In this document: piece after piece, positions 58,976 to 64,000 of the stretch
Layout: every line of letters starts with the position of its first letter
Numbering within the stretch: the stretch's first letter is position 1
Assembly: GCF_009735645.1 (NCBI RefSeq)
Contig: NZ_CP032550.1
Span: 744,001 to 808,000, forward strand
Direction of reading: 5' to 3'
DNA from: Microbacterium oryzae
GTDB lineage: Bacteria; Actinomycetota; Actinomycetes; Actinomycetales; Microbacteriaceae
DNA: 64,000 bases
Notes under the pieces: generated by a model
What the model was told of the DNA's origin: nothing
Seen by the model: only the letters and a program-made list of their open reading frames with translations
Database searches by the model: none
Position numbers and translations under genes: made by a program

Positions 58976-59845
58976 ATGCACTCATCTCTTCCCCTGACCG
59001 GCAGATCCGCCCTCGTCACCGGCGTCTCGCGGCGTCGCGGCATCGGCTACGCCGTGGCCGTCACGCTCGCCTCGCTGGGGGCCAGCGTCTTCCTCCACCA
59101 CCACCGCCCGCACGACGAGCATCAGCCGTGGGGCGCCGACGACCTCGACGCCGTGCGTGCGGGCGTCCGCGCGCATCTGACGCCGGGCGCGGCGCTCGGC
59201 GATCTCGGCGCGGATCTCGCGGATGCCGCCACCATCCCGGCGCTGGTGCGCGAGGCTCATGCGCTCACGGGAGCGCTCGACATCCTCGTCTGCAACCAGG
59301 CCCTGAGCGGAAGCGACGGGAGCATCCTCGACATGACCGCCGAACGACTCGACGCGCACTGGCAGGTGAACGCGCGCGCGTCGCTGCTGCTGACCGCGGA
59401 GTTCGCGCGCCTGCATGCGCCGGAGCAGGAGGAGGCGCGGCGGCCGGGCGAGCGGGTCGCCGGCCGGAAGCCCTACCCTGCGCCCCAGGGCCACGTGTTC
59501 TGGATGACCTCGGGTCAGCACCACGGCCCGATGGTCGGCGAAGTCGCCTACGCGACGAGCAAGGCGGCGCTGGCGGGCGTCACCGCCACGGTCGCCGCGG
59601 ATCTCCTCGAGCTCGGCATCGTGCTGAACACGATCGACCCCGGCCCCGTGAACACCGGATACCTCGATGCCGAGAGCGCCGACCGACCTCTCGAAGGGAT
59701 CGAGCAGCATCTCGCGACCACGCCGTTCGGACGCTTCGGCCGGCCGTCGGACCCGGCCGAGCTGATCGGATGGCTCGCCACGGCTGCGGGGAGCTGGATC
59801 GTCGGGCAGGTGCTGACGAGCGACGGCGGCTTCAGCCTGGGTTGA
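58976..59845 (+). CDS. SDR-family oxidoreductase
   Basis: 289 aa. Rossmann motif TGVSRRRGIG (an insertion of two residues relative to TGxxxGIG), N in CNQAL, YATSK active-site pair near residue 190, and EA-type insertion around 145-165 (HAPEQEEARRPGERVAGRK). C-terminus VLTSDGGFSLG. Of 3-ketoacyl-reductase-like length; substrate unknown. Translation may depend on the leader hairpin. Confidence 0.88.
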   Translation: MHSSLPLTGRSALVTGVSRRRGIGYAVAVTLASLGASVFLHHHRPHDEHQPWGADDLDAVRAGVRAHLTPGAALGDLGADLADAATIPALVREAHALTGALDILVCNQALSGSDGSILDMTAERLDAHWQVNARASLLLTAEFARLHAPEQEEARRPGERVAGRKPYPAPQGHVFWMTSGQHHGPMVGEVAYATSKAALAGVTATVAADLLELGIVLNTIDPGPVNTGYLDAESADRPLEGIEQHLATTPFGRFGRPSDPAELIGWLATAAGSWIVGQVLTSDGGFSLG

Positions 59846-59882
59846 GCCGGCGGCCGGCTCGACCCCGGCGCGTCCAGGCGGC

Positions 59883-61562
59883 TTACGCGAGCAGCGCGGT
59901 CCGCAGCGTGTCGAGGCCGACACCGCCCATGTCGAGCGCGCGTCGGTGGAACTCCTTCATGGAGAACTCAGTCCCGCGCGCTGCGGCGTAGGCGTCGCGC
60001 ACCTGCTCCCAGATGCGCTGCCCGACCTTGTACGACGGCGCCTGCCCCGGCCATCCGAGGTAGCGGTTCACCTCGAAGCGCACGAACTCGTCCGACATGT
60101 TGACGTTCGCGCGCATGAAGTCCAGCGCGTAGTCGGCGTCCCACGTGCCCGCGCCGTCCAGTCGCGGCTTCCCCAGGTGCACGCCGATGTCGAGCACGAC
60201 GCGGGCGGCGCGCATCCGCTGGCCGTCGAGCATGCCCAGGCGGTCGGCAGGGTCGTCGAGGTACCCGAGCTGCTCCATGAGGCGCTCGGCGTACAGCGCC
60301 CACCCCTCGGCGTGCCCGGACGTTCCGGCGAGGAGCCGGCGCCAGCTGTTGAGCTCCGCACGGTTGTGCACGGCCTGCCCGATCTGCAGGTGATGGCCGG
60401 GGACGCCCTCGTGGTAGACGGTCGTGAGCTCGCGCCACGTGTCGAACTCGGTGACGCCCTCCGGCACCGACCACCACATGCGGCCGGGGCGGGAGAAGTC
60501 GTCGGTCGGGCCGGTGTAGTAGATCCCGCCCTCCTGTGTCGGCGCGATCATGCATTCCAGGCGTCGCACGGGCTCCGGGATGTCGAAGTGCGTGCGCCCG
60601 AGCTCGGCGACCGCCCGGTCGCTCGTCTCCTGCATCCACGCCTGCAGGGCGTCGGTGCCGACGAGCTTGCGGCTCGGGTCCGCCTCGAGGAACGCGACGG
60701 CCTCCTCGACGCTCGCGCCCGGCAGGATCTGCTGGGCGATCGCCTCCTGCTCGGAGACCATGCGTCCGAGCTCCTCGATCCCCCACTCGTACGTCTCGTC
60801 GAGATCGATGACGGCGCCGAGGAACCGGCGGGAGTTCAGGGCGTAGAGCTCCCGTCCCACGGCGTCCTCCGCGGGGGCGGCGGGAGCCAGCTCGTCGCGC
60901 AGGAACGTCGCGAGCCGGTCGTACGCCTCGCGGGCGGCTCCGGCGCCCCGGGTCAGGTCCTTCGCCAGCGCGCGGGTGCCATCCGCGGGGTGCGCGCCGG
61001 CGACGAGGCCCGCGAAGAAGCCGTCGTCGGCGGTGTACCGCGGGATCTGCGCGGCCACCTCGTGCACCTGGCGCACCGCGGGCATGACGCCCCGCGCCAT
61101 CCCCTCGCGCAGCGTCGCGACGTACCCGTCGATCGCCTCCGGCACCGCCGCGAGACGGCGGGCGATCGTCGACCAGTCGTCCGCGGAATCGGTCGGCATG
61201 AGGTCGTAGACCTGTCGGATGTCCTGGGGCGCGCTCGCGATGACGTTGAGGTCCCGCAGGTGCCACTGTGCGTCATGCAGCTCGAGTCCCAGGCGGAGCT
61301 CGGCGGCGAGGTCGGCCTGCGTGACCTCGTCCACCGCGTCGACGCGACGCGCGGCCTCGAGGGAGGCGAGCGCGGCCCGCGCTGTGTCGGCGTGCCGCTG
61401 CGCACCTTCCGGGCTGAAGTCGTCGTACCGGTCGCCGACCTCGTCGCGGCCGATGTAGGTGCCGAGGATAGGCGAGAGCTCGACGAGCGTGTCGACCCAT
61501 CCCTCGGCGATCCGGTCGATCTCCGTCTGCGGTCGCATCGCGGCCATCCTCTCGTCCGACAT
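59883..61562 (-). CDS. DUF885 family hydrolase
   Basis: 559 aa, mostly alpha-helical. HEGVPGHHLQ (near residue 395) is a zinc-binding HExxxxxHH-type site and EGWALYAERLM follows, both marks of DUF885, a group related to metallocarboxypeptidases. Probable peptidase; no signal peptide. ATG 61562 overlaps the last base of the polA stop (TGATG), so it is coupled to polA. Confidence 0.88.
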   Translation of the reverse strand: MSDERMAAMRPQTEIDRIAEGWVDTLVELSPILGTYIGRDEVGDRYDDFSPEGAQRHADTARAALASLEAARRVDAVDEVTQADLAAELRLGLELHDAQWHLRDLNVIASAPQDIRQVYDLMPTDSADDWSTIARRLAAVPEAIDGYVATLREGMARGVMPAVRQVHEVAAQIPRYTADDGFFAGLVAGAHPADGTRALAKDLTRGAGAAREAYDRLATFLRDELAPAAPAEDAVGRELYALNSRRFLGAVIDLDETYEWGIEELGRMVSEQEAIAQQILPGASVEEAVAFLEADPSRKLVGTDALQAWMQETSDRAVAELGRTHFDIPEPVRRLECMIAPTQEGGIYYTGPTDDFSRPGRMWWSVPEGVTEFDTWRELTTVYHEGVPGHHLQIGQAVHNRAELNSWRRLLAGTSGHAEGWALYAERLMEQLGYLDDPADRLGMLDGQRMRAARVVLDIGVHLGKPRLDGAGTWDADYALDFMRANVNMSDEFVRFEVNRYLGWPGQAPSYKVGQRIWEQVRDAYAAARGTEFSMKEFHRRALDMGGVGLDTLRTALLA

Positions 61563-64000
61563 CAGTGCGCCGCCTCGGTCCAGTCGGCGCCGTGGCCGAT
61601 CTGCACGTCGAGCGGCACGGTGAGCTGGGCGGCCCCGGCCATCCGGTCGCGGACGATGCGCTCGACGTCGTCCGCCTCCCCCGGGGCGACCTCGACGACG
61701 ATCTCGTCGTGGATCTGCAGCAGCAGACGCGAGCGCATGCCGAGGAGATCCTGATGGACGCCGAACAGGGCGATCTTCATGATGTCGGCCGCCGACCCCT
61801 GGATGGGCGCGTTGAGCGCGGCGCGCTCCGCGTTCTCCCGCAGCACGCGGTTGGGGCTCGTGAGATCGGGGAACGGGCGGCGGCGGCCGAAGATCGTCTC
61901 GGTGTAGCCGTCGACCCGCGCCTTCTCGACCGACGCGCGCAGGTAGTCGCGCACGGCGCCGAAGCGCGCGAAGTACTCGAGCATGAGCGTCTTCGCCTCG
62001 GACTGCTCGATGCGCAGCTGCTTCGAGAGGCCGAACGCCGACAGGCCGTAGACGAGGCCGTACGACATCGCCTTGACCTTGCTGCGCATCTCGCTCGACA
62101 CCTCCTCGGGCGTGACGCCGAAGACGCGCGCGCCGACGAAGCGGTGCAGGTCCTCCCCCGCGTTGAACGCCTCGATGAGCCCGGGGTCACCCGACAGATG
62201 CGCCATGATGCGCATCTCGATCTGCGAGTAGTCCGCCGTGAGCAGCGTCTGGTATCCCTCGCCGACTTCGAACGCCGAGCGGATGCGGCGCGACTCCTCC
62301 GTGCGGACCGGGATGTTCTGCAGGTTCGGGTCGGTGCTCGACAGGCGCCCCGTCTGCGATCCCGTCTGCACGTACGTCGTGCGCACCCGCCCGTCATCGC
62401 CGATCGCGAGGTCGAGCCCGTCGATGATCTGCTTGAGCTTCGTCGCCTCGCGGTGCGCGAGAAGCAGACCGAGGAACGGATGGTCGGCCTTTTCCTGCAG
62501 CTCGGCGAGCGCGCCGGCGTCGGTCGTGTACCCGGTCTTCGTCTTGCGCGTCTTCGGCAGGTCCAGCTCGACGAAGAGCACCTCCTGCAGCTGCTTCGGC
62601 GAGCCCAGGTTCACCTCGTGGCCGATGGTGGCGTACGCGTCGAGCGCGAGCTGCTGCGCGCGGGAGCCGAGCTCCGCCGAGAAGCCCGAGAGCTTGTCGT
62701 GCGAGACGGCGACGCCGGACAGCTCCATGTCCGCCAGCGCGAGGAGCGTCGGCATCTCGATGTCGACGAGCACCGACTGCACGGGCTCGGGCATGGCGTC
62801 GCGGAGGGCCGTCGCCACGCGCACCGTGAACCAGGAGCGCTGGCCCGGCGTGGCGCCCTCGTTCTCGGGGACGAGCTGCGAGGGATCCGCCTCCGGGAGC
62901 TTCTCCTGCAGGTACGTGTCGACGAGGTTCGCGAGAGTCTTGTCCGGGAAGCTCGGCCGCAGCAGCCATCCGCCGAGGACGACGTCGAAGGCGAGACCGG
63001 CGACGTCCGCCCCCGCCCGCCGCAGCGCCTTCACCTGCGGCTTGGCGTCCGCGAGCACCTTCGGAGCGTCAGACGAGAGCCATCCGCTCAGCGCGTCGCG
63101 CACCTCGTCGCGCCAGTCCGCCTCCACGACCGCCTGCGCGGTCGCGAGGCCGATCCGGGTCGGGAGACCGCCGTCGATGACGACCGTGACGCCGATCTCC
63201 CCTTCGGCCGCCGCCACCCAGGCGGCGAGGTCGGCGGCGGTCAGCTCGGTCGGCGCGGGCGCCTCGGCGGCCGGCTCCACGGCGGCGCCGTCGTCATCGG
63301 CCGTCTCGGTCACCTGCAGCACGCGGCTGAGAAGCGCGCGGAACTCGAGGCGCGCGAAGACGTCGCGGAGCGCCTGCGCGTCGATGGCCTCGCGCTTCAG
63401 CTCGTCGAGCTCGACCGGGAGCTCGACGTCGCGGAGGAGCCGGTTGAGGCGGCGGTTGCGGCGCACGTCCTCGATGTGCTCGCGCAGGTTGTTGCCGACC
63501 ACGCCCTTGATGGTGTCGGCGCCGTCGAGCAGCGCGTCGAGGGAGCCGAACTGAGTGAGCCACTTGACCGCGGTCTTCTCCCCCACCTTGGGGACGCCCG
63601 GCAGGTTGTCGCTCGTCTCGCCCACGAGCGCGGCGATGTCGGGGTACATCTCGGGCGGCAGGCCGTACTTCTCCACGACCGCCGGCGGGTCGTAGCGCTT
63701 GAGCTTCGACACCCCCTGCACCGACGGGTAGAGGACCGTGACGTCCTCATTCACGAGCTGCAGGGTGTCGCGGTCGCCCGAGCAGACGAGCACGTTCCAG
63801 CCCGCTTCCGCACCGCGCGTCGCGAGGGTGGCGAGGATGTCGTCCGCTTCGAAGTCGGGCTTCTCCAGCACGGTGACGTTCATGGCCCGCAGGCACTCCT
63901 GCAGGAGCGGGATCTGGCCCGAGAACTCCTTCGGGGTCTCCGAGCGCGTGCCCTTGTACTCCGCGTACTCCCGCGTGCGGAACGATTCGCGCGACACGTC
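61562..64000 (-). CDS. polA: DNA polymerase I, 5'-truncated by window edge
   Basis: 812 codons are in the window; the first ~70-90 residues lie beyond the right edge. Replication and repair polymerase. The visible 5'-nuclease domain has FEADDILATLA and TSDNLPGVPKVGEKTA. The 3'-5' exonuclease domain lacks the DxE metal ligands (VTVVIDGGLPTRIG at that place), so proofreading is lost, as in mycobacteria. The polymerase domain is intact: motif A TADYSQIEMRIMAHLSGD, motif B KVKAMSYGLVYGLSAFG, motif C LLQIHDEIVVEV. Confidence 0.95.
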   Translation of the reverse strand, partial: DVSRESFRTREYAEYKGTRSETPKEFSGQIPLLQECLRAMNVTVLEKPDFEADDILATLATRGAEAGWNVLVCSGDRDTLQLVNEDVTVLYPSVQGVSKLKRYDPPAVVEKYGLPPEMYPDIAALVGETSDNLPGVPKVGEKTAVKWLTQFGSLDALLDGADTIKGVVGNNLREHIEDVRRNRRLNRLLRDVELPVELDELKREAIDAQALRDVFARLEFRALLSRVLQVTETADDDGAAVEPAAEAPAPTELTAADLAAWVAAAEGEIGVTVVIDGGLPTRIGLATAQAVVEADWRDEVRDALSGWLSSDAPKVLADAKPQVKALRRAGADVAGLAFDVVLGGWLLRPSFPDKTLANLVDTYLQEKLPEADPSQLVPENEGATPGQRSWFTVRVATALRDAMPEPVQSVLVDIEMPTLLALADMELSGVAVSHDKLSGFSAELGSRAQQLALDAYATIGHEVNLGSPKQLQEVLFVELDLPKTRKTKTGYTTDAGALAELQEKADHPFLGLLLAHREATKLKQIIDGLDLAIGDDGRVRTTYVQTGSQTGRLSSTDPNLQNIPVRTEESRRIRSAFEVGEGYQTLLTADYSQIEMRIMAHLSGDPGLIEAFNAGEDLHRFVGARVFGVTPEEVSSEMRSKVKAMSYGLVYGLSAFGLSKQLRIEQSEAKTLMLEYFARFGAVRDYLRASVEKARVDGYTETIFGRRRPFPDLTSPNRVLRENAERAALNAPIQGSAADIMKIALFGVHQDLLGMRSRLLLQIHDEIVVEVAPGEADDVERIVRDRMAGAAQLTVPLDVQIGHGADWTEAAH

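Overview
The window is about 70% G+C and reads as the chromosome of a free-living high-GC actinobacterium, most likely Microbacterium or a close Microbacteriaceae relative. The evidence is the RbpA gene, a DUF3145 gene, a PucR-type regulator next to fabD-fabH-acpP-fabF, a homodimeric AceE, a polyphosphate glucokinase, a bacterial type A RNase P RNA and an ACR3/ArsC arsenic operon of actinobacterial type. I see no transposase, integrase, phage gene, CRISPR array or plasmid function. Most of the window is core chromosome with a few accessory cassettes.

Layout. 0-3 kb: the end of an ABC ATPase, tRNA-Asn, a striking 73-bp tandem repeat of nested palindromes, and small household genes. 3.2-5.7 kb: arsenic operon (ACR3 pump, ArsR-ArsC fusion, ArsC). 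5.8-13 kb: G6PDH-like enzyme, GH15 hydrolase, septum-formation-type lipoprotein, peptide deformylase, DMT transporter, tRNA(CAT), SelO. 13-15.4 kb: DHA2-type drug exporter with its MarR regulator and two operator-like palindromes. 15.7-22.8 kb: rhamnoside-use locus (LacI regulator, solute-binding protein, two permeases, GH78 rhamnosidase), bracketed by two related palindromic repeats. 23-31.3 kb: DUF3145, the fatty-acid synthesis cluster and AceE. 31.4-39 kb: small proteins, tRNA-Val, coiled-coil zinc-ribbon protein, a stand-alone family A polymerase, rnpB, ppgK, rbpA, and a GDPD/SPFH/NfeD operon. 39-49 kb: reductases, transporters, an AraC-VOC-UvrA-like cassette, a self-regulated membrane-protein/HTH pair, and a DinB2-like polymerase. 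49-55 kb: lipoprotein, SUMF1-like and GPP34 proteins, then a guanidine-III riboswitch ahead of two SMR (Gdx-type) transporter genes. 55-64 kb: SGNH hydrolase, two MFS transporters, an SDR with a hairpin leader, a DUF885 hydrolase and the 3' part of polA.

How the genes work together. The clearest self-contained circuits are: arsenate reduction and arsenite export with a regulator-enzyme fusion; a LacI-controlled rhamnoside import and cleavage operon whose ABC transporter lacks its own ATPase; a MarR-controlled exporter; and guanidinium export switched by an aptamer. The best leads for further work are the riboswitch/SMR unit, the 73-bp palindrome array, the DinB2-like polymerase without an aromatic steric gate, the operator pair lying on a start codon at 45.0 kb, and the repeats flanking the rhamnoside locus.
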